Source of the DNA: Phycomyces nitens
Taxonomy: Eukaryota; Mucoromycota; Mucoromycetes; Mucorales; Phycomycetaceae
Assembly (NCBI GenBank): GCA_022702545.1
Contig: JAHRBC010000001.1
Location: 6,944,001-7,008,000 of the forward strand
DNA: 64,000 bases
Direction: 5' to 3'
A model generated the notes under the pieces. It made no database searches and had not been told where the DNA came from. It saw nothing but the letters and a program-made list of their open reading frames with translations. The position numbers and the translations under genes are program-made. Each line of letters starts with the position of its first letter. The stretch's first letter is position 1. Shown piece after piece: positions 47,258 to 59,642 of this stretch.

Positions 47258-49011
47258 TTATCCGTCATTTGGAGTGTGTATCGTCTGTGGGTCCAAGGGT
47301 TCCACATTCAGGGCTTCTAATGTGGCTATTCTTGCTTTACGCTGAGTTTCTGCCAAGCCAACTATCTTTTTGTAGGCGTCTGAGCCATATGGAAAGGTGC
47401 GACCTTCACTTGATCCTCGGTAAAGAGGTACTAGGTCAACAATATGAGCTCTAGGTTGTTTCCAAGCGGTATAACTACTTACTTGGCCATACCAAGGGAG
47501 ACTTTCCCATCACAATCTTCCAGTTATTGAGTTTCCCAATATCATAGAGCTTTTCTTTGTGATGCATATTCACGACCTCAAAGTTCATCCCACTTGGATC
47601 AAAGTCTACCCGGACGTCTTGTCTCCGATTAGACAGATACTCTATAGTCGTCCTGTTGTTCAGTATGTAGGTCGTATGAACAAATGAGAATCCAAGAAGA
47701 ACGAGGCCAAACATAAATGCACTATGCACAACCAAACAAAATATTTGATATGAGATCATTTACTCGTGGCAATGCCTTTACCTACATAAACAGCAAGACA
47801 ACCCATTGTGCATCAAGACCGAGGCTCTAGAGAACAATAAGGAATAGGTAAGAATACAGGGCTCCCAAAGGTCTTTCTCCCCATTTTTATATGTCATTGT
47901 GCCAAGTCCAGTGCCATGATACGCACCAATCTTGCGACACCTGTAAGTGGAGATCTCCAGTGTCTGTACCAGACATTCTCGCACAGGTTCCCAAACACCG
48001 TTACAAGTGTAACCAAATACCACTTGTACGCCTGCCAACACATATCTAGAGTGACTAAGCCTACCTTGTGGTTAACAGCATCTACAACCAGTGGCGTAGC
48101 AGTGACAGCAACCCAGAGAGAGTAGAGACATGTATAGACCACAAAGAGATAAAAGAACTTGTAGTTTCCTAGACCAACACAGCCACCGACCCTATCATAT
48201 GGTGAGTTAAAAAAAAGGACCTTTTGGATAGTCGACAGGCTAACATTTGATATCAATTTACCAAGGACAATGGCTAAGATTGTAAATTATGTTAGATAAC
48301 ATGTGCAGGTTTGATTTAAACACAAACTTACTGGTCCATCTTCAAGATACATGCGTTACAGTCCTTGCAATGGTGGGTTCGGTCGGGTTTAATACCCTGA
48401 CAGGTCTCACAGTATCGTTGGTTGCCATCAGTGTATGATATCGAGACAACAGGAAAATCTATGGACATCTTTGGATCTGGAATTCTGGACTGCAGTGTTT
48501 CGGGATCATAAAGACTAGGAGAATAATAGTAGGTCGGTAGTCGTAAAGGGGTCTTGGTGTCTTCCCAAGGGGTTTCCCTCCGAGAGCCAGACTGTTCCTA
48601 TAGTTTTGAGATTGATCCGTTGGTTATTTGTGAAATTGGGATATCTGTGGAGGCTTTACATTAACAAGCTGCCCTGGCTGACTAAATAACACTCTTGAAT
48701 AGGAAAAGAGACTAAAGAGCCACAGTAAAGAGGCAATGACAATAAAGACAGCTGAGGTTGTAGACTATTAGAATAACAGTTGAACTGCTTGACAAGAGAG
48801 TTCCTACCTGCTTGGGCAACTGAATGGGCTGGACTCTTGAGTAGGAGGGTGACTAGATAGTATATGAGTGATCAAAGTGTTCCTGGTCAGACTTGGCAGG
48901 CAACTCACCACAGACCCGGAATACGTATATATACCAGGTATATACAAGTAAAGACACGGTGACGATTGGCAGAATAATGCCGGCTAGAGTTGTTCCTAGG
49001 CGCGATGACAT
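47258..49011 (-). CDS. DHHC palmitoyltransferase (Pfa3/Pfa4-like)
   Basis: Multi-exon, start 49011, stop TAA 47260-47258. Two N-terminal membrane helices are separated by a short loop. Then comes the cysteine-rich domain YCETCQGIKPDRTHHCKDC with NACILKMDHHCPWVGGC; the catalytic DHHC Cys is present. Two further helices end in the TTxE box (NNRTTIEYL) and the PaCCT-type tail (DVRVDFDPSG, WKIVMG). DHHC enzymes S-acylate proteins such as vacuolar Vac8 (Pfa3) at Golgi or vacuole membranes; the exact subtype is inference. The last intron (47482-47449) is only 34 nt, and a 233-nt intron near 48065-47830 is unusually long for this gene. Confidence 0.88.
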
Positions 49012-49668
49012 TGAGACATGAGCATTCACTAGGAAAAGAGGAGTAAAGCAACCAGTAGGGCAAGAATCAATGATTTGAGAATGATGAACAATAAGAAAGT
49101 CCGCTGTTTCTATTTCAAGACCACTCGTTGCAAAACGTCATTATTGTAAGAGTTGGGTGCAAAAGATCAATAGAGGCTAAGGGTTAGCCTGATTTGGGAA
49201 GCCCAAGAAGCCCAAGGACAAACAAGCCTTTCAGAAAGGTGTGCAACCCACAACCCAATTATGTGCCACTATTTGTGCAGTAAACTTTGAGAAGAAGAAG
49301 AAAATGATTAAAATGGAATATATATAAAAATATATATATAAAATATCAAGTCACGTCCTGCTTCCATTTTACACTGCCATTTGCAGTAGATTTGAATAAG
49401 CAATCGATTGAATCCAACAAGAATAACAATGCAATCAACCTCAAAGGTGTCTTTATCAACCGTCTTGTAGATCCATGGCTTATTAATAAACTGCCAATAG
49501 AAAACAGCCATGCGCTATGCAAATCCATCAAATGATTCTTATCCATGTACGTCAATTCAATAATTTCACTTTTGGATGACTGACACATTCTGTCCTAGAC
49601 AACATTAATGGCAGACCAAATCTCCCAAAGAATTCATGTAGGAAGACACATTACAAAAGATAATCATA
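49012..49668. other. Divergent intergenic region (DHHC / CSM1-like)
   Basis: AT-rich with a short (TA)n tract near 49321-49341. Presumed promoters of both flanking genes. No gene recognised. Confidence 0.45.
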
Positions 49669-50679
49669 ATGACTAAAGAGACCTCAGTTGCTGCAAAGAT
49701 CTATAAGCGAAATGCAATCTTTAGACCTGAAGAACCTATAGAAACCGATTTGGATGATGATACAGCAAGCGAAATAATTCCCAGACAACCTAGTCCTCCC
49801 CGTCCTATAAAGCCCAGCCATGGTGCATCAGAAGAGACTCGTCTTTTACGCCAACAGCTCAAGAAAGTATGCTCAGTCTGGGCCATAGGACAATAAGCTT
49901 ATCATATTATAGCTAGAAAAGGACTTTGAGGATCTGGTTGGATTGAGGTACACTGAACCTGAAGAAAAGTTCAAGGAAATCGAAGAAAAATTAGCAGCAC
50001 GCACTGAATGTGAGATATTAAACAAAGACAAGCCGAAATCTCATGCTTTCTGTGTAGCCACGGATGAGATCATCGGTCACCTACAAGCCATGAATGATGA
50101 AAAGGCGGCTACGATTGAAGAGCTTGAAAAGGAATTGCTAGAGACTCGAAAGACAGGTATTGATCTCTAGACTTTGGACACTAATCTCATTGAAACAGTT
50201 GAGATGTTTGGAAAGGAGCACGACAGGAACCTAAAGGATTCAAGTAAGTGACGACATGGCAAGCTATATGGATCTAACATCCTTATTATTTTAGAGGATC
50301 CGTTTATTGAGATGTACAAGCATCTGACCGGCCTGGTGTTTATGGGTGTAAAGACCTCTAGTACTGGAACAACCTACACCTGCCAACAAGAAGGAAACAC
50401 GGGCAGTAAGTGGTTATGGAATACCACATGTAACTTACGGATCGTATTCTAGAAATCCAATTCAAATTGACCCAGACATCCGATACCAATCAAGGAGTTC
50501 AATATGAACCTCTGTTGGATGAGAGAAAGGATGCTGGCCTCATTTCTATTCTTCCCGAATACCTACAGAAACAGATTGTGTTCCGCACCGATAAACTGCG
50601 CGCATTCTATACACTGCTCCACAGTAGCCTCCAGTCAAAGGCAGAAACCACCAGAGATGAGACCCGTAATGAACTTTGA
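49669..50679 (+). CDS. CSM1: Csm1/Pcs1-like monopolin (kinetochore) subunit
   Basis: Five exons, 49669-50679, roughly 270 residues. The N-terminus is polar with an RPIKPSHG patch. A heptad coiled coil (residues ~55-150, EETRLLRQQLKK, LEKDFEDLVGLRYTEPEE) follows, then a compact C-terminal globular domain (DPFIEMYKHLTGLVFMGVKT, IQFKLTQTSD, ISILPEYLQKQIVFRTDKLR). This is the Csm1/Pcs1 layout, in which the globular head dimer binds kinetochore and Lrs4/Mde4 partners. Introns are short and keep frame; the third exon joins ETRKT to VEMFGKEHDR. Confidence 0.8.
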
Positions 50680-50959
50680 GTGTTCCTGAGCATATACTTT
50701 ATTATTATTATTATTATTGAATCTGCTGCTCTGTAAATATTGGCTAAAACTGCACAATTGTGCAATACATATAATAATATAACAATAGCTAAAAAGTATT
50801 TTTTGTTGGTTGGTTAAACCTGGCCAAGAGTCTGTCCGTCTGTCTGTCTGTCTGAGGGTATTTGGTTACAAAATTCCAATCAAAATGTTGGTCAAGGGTA
50901 TTGAGTCTATTTACAAAAATAATGTTGGGTATCCTGGCTTGGTGGTCTAGAGATTCGAC
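50680..50959. other. Convergent spacer with TCTG repeat
   Basis: 280 bp between convergent genes. A (TTA)n tract lies near 50700-50718 and a (TCTG)n tract at 50831-50854. Confidence 0.6.
50831..50854. repeat. (TCTG)n microsatellite
   Basis: Tandem tetranucleotides with one variant unit (TCCG). Confidence 0.85.
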
Positions 50960-51655
50960 TCAATGGCCAAAGAACCGAAGGTTTAAAAAACCAAAAAGGC
51001 TCTTTTGCACCGGTTTCTCTTTGTTGCTCTCCTTTGTAACCGGTTGCTTCTCGTTGACTTGCTTGACATTCTTTTCCAGGGGTTTCTTGGCATCCGCATT
51101 AGGCCCCTTCTTGTTGGCTTGCTTTTCAACCTCCTTTATCCGTTCCATCTGTGCCCTTCGCTTCGATTCTCGCTTTAATACTTTTGCAATCTGACGGTTC
51201 GCACCACTCTTGGATCTCTCTTTTATGGGAAGTTTTCCTCTAGGAATCAATAGGCAGGAGTAGTAGTCGCCTGGAGGGCTGGATTCTGCGACCACTTCGT
51301 ACTCGTTCTCTACCCAGTTACTTTTGCTCATATATTCTGCTTGAGCCAATAAAATTCTTTCTCTGAGACACCTAAAGAACGGGTCCTCGAGTGAGTCACT
51401 GGGCACTTCTAGCTCAGTTGATTCGAGAGAAAGGTAGCCTGAATTGTCGCAGTAGCCAATCTCTTGTTCGTAGATATGGACAATGGGTAGCTCGGTTGAA
51501 AAACTGACTTTTGATATCTTTATGTCTTCCATGTCCATCTGTTCTGCTGCCGCCTGTGCGTTTTTACGGCCAAGGTAGGCAGACAATTGCTGCTGGTAAT
51601 ATCTTTGGGCAATATTGTCGAGTTCATCGTGGTCAGGGCTGGTATTCGAGTACAT
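50960..51655 (-). CDS. Uncharacterised protein with KVSF PP1-docking-like motif
   Basis: Single exon, 231 residues; the frame runs from ATG 51655 to a stop at 50960. Residues ~48-62 (KISKVSFSTELPIVHIYE) contain an RVxF-like motif (KVSF) followed by hydrophobic and acidic residues, an arrangement seen in protein phosphatase 1 regulators. The middle is acidic and the C-terminus is strongly basic (KRESKRRAQMERIKEVEKQA). I do not recognise the family. A PP1-regulator role is a hypothesis from the motif alone. The length and lack of repeats argue for a real gene; codon use resembles its neighbours. Confidence 0.6.
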   Translation of the reverse strand: MYSNTSPDHDELDNIAQRYYQQQLSAYLGRKNAQAAAEQMDMEDIKISKVSFSTELPIVHIYEQEIGYCDNSGYLSLESTELEVPSDSLEDPFFRCLRERILLAQAEYMSKSNWVENEYEVVAESSPPGDYYSCLLIPRGKLPIKERSKSGANRQIAKVLKRESKRRAQMERIKEVEKQANKKGPNADAKKPLEKNVKQVNEKQPVTKESNKEKPVQKSLFGFLNLRFFGH

Positions 51656-53580
51656 TGGGATTAGATGGTTAATGAAGGAAAGTATAAAAGGCCAGGTTAT
51701 TTATATGTCTGTAGTTTGGTGGTTGGCATGGGGACCAAGAAGTGGCTTTCTTATTGGGTGATATTCAAGCCTCTAGTAAATCAAAGCATTGTATACGTGC
51801 GAATGAGATGTTGTCAAACATGAGACCAAAAGTATCAGAGTAACAAACAAAGCATGAAATCCACGAATACAATTCGTAGCAAAATGCGCATGTACAAATC
51901 TAAACATTCGGGTTTGCCAAGGCCTTGAGATCTGCACCTTTCTGCACCACTGACTATCATATGTGAAGATGAGTAGGCATCTTTGGCGCGGACCGGACCG
52001 ACTCTATATGGATTGTGGGACAATAAGCTCATTTTTTTTTGTTATTTTGTCTAGGTCTGGCAATATTAAAATATCCTACAGATATCATTCATTGGCATCT
52101 TATCACGACGTCTTGCACCATGGAAACCAGGCTGATTTGTAACCATAGCAATATGATATATATATAAGAAAATAGAGAAAATGATCTTAATTTATGGCTT
52201 TGAATAGACTAATTGTCGCACCAGTCTTGGCTGTTACAATAAGAATCAGATTTCTGATCTGTAAGATGGCTATATCTAGGCACATTTTCATTTACTCCAA
52301 ATCTGGCTATTCAATTAAAATGAACACATCAATATTTTGGGCCATTCAATAGAGGTGCATTAGGCCTCCAGAAAACCTTGTTTTGATGGGAGAATTTGTC
52401 TGAAAAAAAAAAACACTTGGTGTATAAAAAGGATTTTAACATGCTGCACCACAATTGGGCACTTTAAGAACCGTCTTTCTTTTTTTAAACATTTAAGCGA
52501 ATATATTTAAATCCTCAAAATGAAAATGCCTCAAAATGTAAAGCTGCTTTTCTTCAGATTTAGAATCAGATTCCTAACCCATCCAAACTATAGCCATTGT
52601 TTTGTATGGCTATATTCTTACAAGGGACCTGGCAAGGATATATATATATGTCTAGATTTAAATATAGACAATTCTATATTGAGGATTCAATTTTTTCGAT
52701 TAATCGGAAATCAGTAGTAATATATTCGATTTGTGAATACAGCTTCAAATTCGCCTTGGATCTCATTTCAGGAAATAGTCTGGTAAACAAGGCCCATTGC
52801 TACATTAAGCCAAGAGAAGCCATCTCCAGGATAACAGTATTGAGAATATTTAATTCCATAAAAATCAAAAAAGAGCGATAATGGCTATTTGAGAGACATG
52901 AATATCTGTAAATACACCAGAAATTCTGTGTATAAATTGGGTGGCCAAAAAGAGAATGCGGATTAGAAATGGAATATCTGCAAATAGGCACATGTTTGGT
53001 AATTAGCTATGGCAGGCTGACACACCTCGAATTACGAACAACGTAAAGACTACCTTTAAATGACTTTACCCTCATGTTATACAGGTTATCCAACTACCTG
53101 GGTGCAACACACCTGTTGAGAAGCAAACCATGCTTAGATTGTTAATAATCAAATCTGAGATATTCGAGAAATGCCCAAAACAGGACCCCTTTTGGAGAGA
53201 TCTGACATATCATATTATATATTCGATCGTTAAATAATATAAGCCACTGTGTACCATTATCTGTCTAACCACCACTCCCTTTGTTTCCATGACTCTATTC
53301 TTTTTAAGAATATTATGCCAATCTCCGTTTAGTGGATACTGGTCTTCCCCTAAAGTGATGTAAATAAGTCTTGGTCTGATCACGTCTGCCGTTATTGTTT
53401 TATTGTATAAAATATAAAATTTACAAGGCAAAATTCAACACGTCTTTTCAAGCCTTTTAATAATTTCTTGATATTTTTCCTTGATATTCACACCACTTGA
53501 CTTCAAATCCACATTTACATAATACTAGCATCAAAACCACCTTGGTCTACCACCCATAAATATATTTATATATTTTTTAT
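51656..53580. other. AT-rich intergenic region, no gene seen
   Basis: About 1.9 kb upstream of both the 50960 gene (minus) and the WC-2-like gene (plus). Short open frames here (for example near 52520-52881) have no recognisable motif and odd composition. The last ~100 bp hold a (TA)-rich leader before the ATG at 53581. Confidence 0.45.
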
Positions 53581-54863
53581 ATGAATTCAGGTCCTCCTTT
53601 CCAACTGACAATCAGATCCCAGGGTCCTTCTTCAGGCCAAAGTAACCGCCTTGGAAATTCGTCTCAAATCAATCCTGATAACCAATTCCCAAATACAAAT
53701 CCAATAATCGCTCCCGAACCACAGATGAAGAATAAGTTTATCCACGAATATTTTGGAGAGACTGATTACAATGAGCTGGACGACGAAGAGGACCAGATCC
53801 CTGTCCAGAGAACAGGATCTGACTTTCGAAAACGGCGAAATTGGTCTGAACGCATTGTTGGCGATGTAGCAGGATTGCTACACATCTTGTCTCCAGTGGG
53901 AAAAATTCTGTACTGCTCAGAGTCCTGGATAGATCTGACCGGGCACTATCCACATGAACTTGTTGGCCGGCCATTGACCGATTTTATGCATATCGACGAT
54001 CTGGACGTATTCATCAGAGATTTCAATTTAGCATTCCATCGGCGCATACAAGTTAAAACCCATTTCCGGCTTAGAAAGAAGGACGAGACATATATCCTAC
54101 TAGAGTCTGTGGGCCAACTGAGGTCCTTGTCTCCAGACAATTCTTCCCAGTCGTTCTTTGCAGCCGCACATCCTTATTCAACCAAGAGCAATGTCCTGGT
54201 CGATTCGTTCCTGGAACTCAAGATGGAGAACAATTGGCTCAAGCAAAGGCTAAAAGAAATGTCTGTGTATGAGAACAAGCCTCCTTTACCCATACTTCAG
54301 ATTATGCCCCCTCCGCCAACTTTTGAGTCCTCAGTGGCCATTTCCACCCCCTCGTATATGCTACAGGAAGTCCCCGAAAGCACACCAGATAGCACTATCT
54401 TCCAAGAACCACATCTAGCTAGCACACCCAAGCGCAGGAAGGATCCTGATGAAATATCCAAAGTGCCCAGAGAAAGTTCCGATGGAGAACCCACGGAGTT
54501 CCGTAGCCCACCACCTGAACGTAAAGAGAAATGGAAACGACGCGTACGTACCAAAATAGGACTTTTTTATTTTATTTTAGTTTTGAGAACGCACTGTATT
54601 GATAAAGACCATGTCTAAACAAATTTAGAAAAAGCAAAGAGGTGAAGATGACTATGTATGTACCGATTGTGGTACAACATCATCGCCTGAATGGCGTAAG
54701 GGTCCTCAAGGATCAAAGACGTAAGTTGTAAAGGACAGTATAGAATGACAGGACAAACTAGGGTCTCATTATCTAATTAGTCCCTTGTTTTCTATTCAGA
54801 CTATGCAACGCCTGTGGTCTTCGATGGGCCAAAAAGAACAAGAAACATTCAAAAATGGACTAA
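53581..54863 (+). CDS. White Collar-2-like PAS/GATA-finger transcription factor
   Basis: Three exons (53581-54543, 54629-54720, 54800-54863) encode 372 residues. A PAS domain spans residues ~100-195 ([58 protein letters not shown]). A coiled segment, a Pro-rich linker and a basic patch (KEKWKRR) lead to one GATA zinc finger with an 18-residue loop: [18 protein letters not shown] to [11 protein letters not shown]. This is the WC-2 architecture (PAS plus x18 GATA, no LOV cysteine motif). In Neurospora and Phycomyces such proteins pair with a WC-1/MadA photoreceptor to drive blue-light transcription. Mucorales carry several WC-2 paralogues, so which one this is cannot be said. Confidence 0.9.
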
Positions 54864-55321
54864 GGATTCATGAAAGCCTAGTATTCCAGTCATCTCTTTC
54901 TCAGCCCATACAAACACTCTAAATCCTCGCTGTATAATAGTCATGTCCCGAGGGCCAAATGTCATTTATGTCTATTTTTTTTTAACTTGTCTTTGTCTCA
55001 TTATTTTATTACTACTACTACTACTATTGTTATTATTATTTGTCTCTCTCTTTTTTTTATATATGGGAAAATAGCTTATATGTCAATGTCCGATTCTCTG
55101 TGAGATTATGCCACCCTTATATAAATATACACTCTTGACAATAATCACTATTTTTTCTCAAGGTATACATATATTTAAGCATTTGAATATATGCATATTT
55201 AAATATTTAAATATCTATATCAATATATATATATATATATATTTATATTCTAATATATATTTATATTTATATTTATTTATTTATTTTTCTTTGAAAAAAT
55301 AAGATTATCTACACATCAACC
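54864..55321. other. Intergenic region with AT microsatellites
   Basis: 458 bp between two same-strand genes, containing (CTA/TTA)n near 55010-55035 and (TA)/(TATATT) tracts near 55205-55285 just upstream of the cyclin ATG. Confidence 0.5.
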
Positions 55322-56499
55322 ATGGCAGACAATCATCACAAAACTGGCTTGCTAGACATGCTACGGAGTCCAGTGAGCCCACAGCTCCTGTCCTATGTCT
55401 CTAAACAGGCATCCATGGTGATTCCGTGCGATGATCAGCCAGACGTCGATAGCGACAAAAATCCGCTCGTCCTCCCTCATCTACACACCTTTGTTTGCCT
55501 ATTAATTAGGAGGTCCTCGATGCGATCTGGCACTATCCTTGCTGCTCTTGTCTTCCTTAATAGACTTCAACAACGCCTATCACTAGTCGCCAGAGGAAGC
55601 TTCTGCACGTGCCACCGCATATTTCTTGCCACCCTGATCATCACAGCAAAGTCTCTTCACGACTCGTCTCCAAAGAACAAGCACTGGGCAAGATATGCAA
55701 TGTATTTCAATCTAACTGAAGTCAACCTGATGGAAATCCAGCTTCTAGCTTTATTGGTAACTTTCTCTCAAACCAATGTTATTCCAATAAACCCTCACCA
55801 TTTTTCCTCTAGGACTATGAGCTCATAATCGATATGGAAGAGCTTCAATCCGAATATGTTCGGTATTATCAGTCATCGCGGCGTTCTTCTTTTTTGGAAC
55901 TCTATCCTCAACCTAATCCTCCTCAATATTCACCGCAATCGCTTGGGAGCATAACCTCCTGCGGAGATCTCGGTCTAGTCCTCCACGATTCAACATTCCA
56001 CCCAAGCACCTATGAAAAGACACTCCCTGCCGTGGTCCCGTCCATTAGCATCACCCAAGAAGAGGTCAAGGTTGCGGCTGCTCCGTTGGATATTTACCCA
56101 ATGGGTCACAAGTCAACCTTTGTATCGAGCAATGATCATCTACCGTCTCTTTCTTCGTCAATTAGCTCATCAACATCCTCAAACGATCTATCGATCGATG
56201 CTGATCACAGCCAGCTCCTAAACCACAATTGTAGCGGAATGAATATGCTTACACCAGTCTATCCTGCTGCTCGTTTACGCGACAGTACACCAGAAGAGCC
56301 TATTCGATACAAGCATTCTGGTATCAATAACTTGACAAACAAACCAGACTTACCCCATCTTCCAAAACCACATTTGGGTCACAAATTTTCGATAGACATG
56401 TTTGTTGAACTGGGTCATAATTCGAAAGCGATGGGGTATACTCCTTCGTGGTCACAAGAAGACGGGTCCAGGTTCTCCTATTCTCCTCGTATTGTGTAG
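55322..56499 (+). CDS. Pcl-type (Pho85-partner) cyclin
   Basis: Two exons (55322-55756, 55813-56499) encode 373 residues. The cyclin box spans residues ~50-155: LRSPVSPQLLSYVSKQA, AALVFLNRLQQRL, then FCTCHRIFLATLIITAKSLH, SSPKNKHWARYA and NLTEVNLMEIQLLALLDYEL. These phrases are typical of Pcl1/Pcl2/PCL-like cyclins, which bind the Pho85 kinase and act at G1/S or in polarity. The C-terminal ~220 residues are low-complexity Ser/Pro/His-rich and probably carry regulatory phosphosites. The intron is 56 nt, with GTAACT donor and CTCTAG acceptor. Confidence 0.9.
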
Positions 56500-57846
56500 A
56501 CTCTTTATTATTTGTAATAATTTAATCGGAAAATCTAATGCGCTCCACTCCAAAGGCTTGTTTATACTTGTACATTATTATTTTTTACTTCTTTACCATT
56601 AAAGAAAAGAGTCTCAAAGGCGTTTAACCATTATTAACATTTTATTATTTGCTTCTTGTTGGTATAAGCTTTCTTGTAATAAATATTATAAAGTGTTTAT
56701 CTTTATGCAATGTATTTGTTTGTGAATTATGTGTGATTTACATTGCAACAATGTCTCCTAGCTGCTTTTATGGATAATACCCGAGCCAGATAATCTTAAT
56801 CCTTTATGCTCAACAAACGTGGTTTATTTGATTCTCCATAGTGTTTGTATAGTAAATTTTACCCACCTTTTGGTAAGCGGCAAATAATTTACTACAATTG
56901 AATTGATCGATTATTATGGTATTTCACAATGTCTGGTAAAAGTCTCGGTAGAATTCAAGGTACGTTTATAAAACAAGAATCGTGGTGTTTATTGTTTCTT
57001 TGCAAGTCATTTCTAAAAGGTAAAATATCTTTTACGCCCAAAACACTATGGATATTTGATGAGATTTTAGTGAAAATTTAGTCCAAATGCACAAAAAATA
57101 AGCTTTACACGTGTAATAAAGAGCTTTATATTGTTGTTCTTGTTTACAATTTTAAAGAGATATACAAGACAACAATAACATGACCAGAGTATTCCCATTT
57201 CTCTTGTGCTATTTTTGGCCCCCAAAACCCCTTGTGCTCATCTCTGCTTTCAAAGTTGCACCCTTTTTAATCTGCAGCTTCATTGTAATCGTTGTTTTGT
57301 CGATGGCGAGCGATTGTCTATACACAGACTTCTTAAAACAAAGCAACAGAACCCGTTCTACAGCCCTACTTTGACTATTGTATATCAAACAAAGTATTCT
57401 TGGCATTCACAATACCCCACAGCACACAATTGGTCTAGATACTCAAAATAATAGCCGCTTGTCTTTTGTAATCCGTCCACACCCTTGATTTTACACGTTG
57501 TAGTATTACATTTCCATCTTCTATATTCACCCGCTTAATTCCCTGCATAATCCTCGTGTCTTTCCGACATTTGAATGTCTATCATTCTGTATGACGTGAA
57601 TCCTGTTTTGGAAAACTGTCTAGGAGGTAAAAAAAATGATGATTTGTCTATCATGCCCATCGACACATAACCCATTACTTGAAAATAGAAAGTATTTGCT
57701 CTCTCTCTCTTGATCATATATTTTAAAAAAATAAGGTATTTATATATCATTTATTATAACAAAAATTAAAACGATTCAATATCTCGTCATTCTTAACTAA
57801 GCTTTCAAAGCCATAGGTTATGTACAGTTGGGATCAGGGCACATCC
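56500..57846. other. AT-rich intergenic region, no gene seen
   Basis: About 1.35 kb after the cyclin stop and after the dioxygenase stop (convergent). Only short chance frames. Poly-T/A runs probably belong to the two 3' flanks. Confidence 0.45.
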
Positions 57847-59040
57847 TTAGTTTTTCTTTTGGGCAGCAGCACTTGCGGCCTCGGCCTCTTTCTTGGACTT
57901 TGAGTTGGGGTCAAAGTAGGGTCTCTCGGCCTGAGGGGTAATTCTCCATCCGTGACGCTTGCCAATCTCAAGGTAATCAAAGATGGCACAATGGTTGGTC
58001 ACTCTGTTGTCCCAGACAGCTACACTGTTCTCAGACCACTTGAAGCGAACCTGGAAGTCATAGCCACCAGCAACGTGATCGTACAAGAGCTTAAGGATAG
58101 TATCTGACTCGCGTCTTGAGAGACCAACAATTCGGTTAGTGAAGCCATTCTGGACAAAGAGGGACTTCCATCCAGTGACAGGATGGGTGCGGATAATGGG
58201 GTGGGTGGCTTCAACATGAGTACGACGGACAGCATGGTTTCCAGCCTTGGCCTGATTAATCTGACCCTGGCCAGAATGGACAGCCTCAAGACCCTCAAGG
58301 AGTTTCTGAAGGGCAGGAGAAAGGCTATCATAGGCAGCATACCCAGAAGACCAGAGTGTATCGCCACCAGTGGTGGGCAAAGTATCGATCTTGAGGAAGG
58401 TCAAACCAGCGGGCTGGTCCTCGTAGCTCACATCAGTGTGCCAGCCATCAGAGGCATTGCGGAAGTATTCAGCAACAAACTTTGGGGTGCTGTTGAAAAT
58501 AAAGGCCGTTAGTTATCTGTTTCTCTTGCTAGTATTTATAAAATCTTACTTTGTGTCAAAGTAGATAACATGAACCTCGGGAAGGTTTTCGGGATGGCCA
58601 AAGGTGTTGTGGATGTGGAGAGGGCCAAAGTGCTTTCCAAGTTCGACACCCTGGTAGACATCGATATCTTGGTCTCTGAAAAAGACTACACCGCGCTCGG
58701 CAACCAAAAGAGCAAGATCATCCTTTTGAGTATCGGTCAAATTGGAGAGCTGAAGACCTTCGATTTCGGTACCAATGTGAGGAGTAAGGTCGACAATCTT
58801 CTTGGCGCTATTGAATAAAGAAGCCTTTTTTGGATCACCGCGAGTGGCAGGATCAATGTGCTTGAAAGGAGCCAACTCTGGGTACTAATGCGCATAATTG
58901 TATGAGATTAGTGCTTTCTTCAAGTGTTTGTATATTACCTTTTTCTCGGGATATACAATATAGGAACCCTTTTCACGGGCCAACTTGGTCAAGTTGAGCT
59001 TGGCAAATTCCTGGGTAATAGATTCGACGTTGGGAGCCAT
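57847..59040 (-). CDS. TauD/TfdA-family alpha-ketoglutarate dioxygenase
   Basis: Three exons (59040-58939, 58884-58550, 58489-57847) encode 359 residues. The Fe(II) ligand motif H-x-D is in WHTDVSYEDQP, the distal His in VTNHCAIFDY, and the 2-oxoglutarate Arg in GKRHGWRITP. Other conserved strands: GVVFFRDQDID and VGLSRRESDTILKLLYDHV. The family (yeast Jlp1 type) cleaves taurine or other sulfonates to sulfite when sulfur is short; the substrate here is inferred from the family. The C-terminus has a short Ala/Lys-rich tail. The start at 59040 gives a polar N-terminus without signal peptide. Confidence 0.93.
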
Positions 59041-59642
59041 TGCTTATAAGAGTATATTATTGTAGATATCTTAAATGGTTTGATTTTAGCTCTTGCTTAT
59101 ATACTCTTTTTTTTTGGCTGTTTGATTATGGCGTGCTCTAGGCCACTTTCTCTGTTATTTCCAATTAATAGACCGGTTTACGACTACAAGAAAGTGTATA
59201 TTGTTTGCAACCTCATAGCAATATGGCGCAATCCGTTTCTACTAGCCAAAGATAATCTTGTACAAGATACTTTTGTGAGCTCTAATAACCTATCTTGTTA
59301 CTGTTATCTTGTATTTTCCTTTTATAGGTAAAGGGAAAATGATAAAGCGCTGGTAACGTAAAAAACCTGAATATTGCGCAAGATTCTTTGGTCATGGTAA
59401 GCTTTATGCCATAGGTTTGCAGTGTGCGCCACCTGTTTGCGCGATTCTTAAGCTTTCTTGTGTATTCTCCTGGGAATTTTCAGTGTATTTTACAGCCGTG
59501 ACCCTTGAATGCCTATAGAAATGCAATCCGGTTGGAGAATGACCTAATAATTAACACCACAGCTTTTTCGCATAGATGGTTTAACCGCCAATATTGGCCA
59601 ATCATATCCAAGATCCAGAACATAGCAATCAAGCTATATTTA
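59041..59642. other. AT-rich region before inverted-repeat element
   Basis: The presumed promoter of the dioxygenase gene, then ~400 bp of AT-rich DNA. It ends at the 6-bp flank TATTTA next to the element. Confidence 0.45.

Noticed and set aside
52520..52881. Overlapping 65- and 94-codon frames in the 51.7-53.6 kb spacer
   Set aside because: Ile/Phe-rich composition typical of AT-rich chance frames; no motif or splice structure.
57180..57451. Overlapping plus-strand frames of 64 and 81 codons
   Set aside because: No domain, no splice partners, and located in the 3' flanks of convergent genes.
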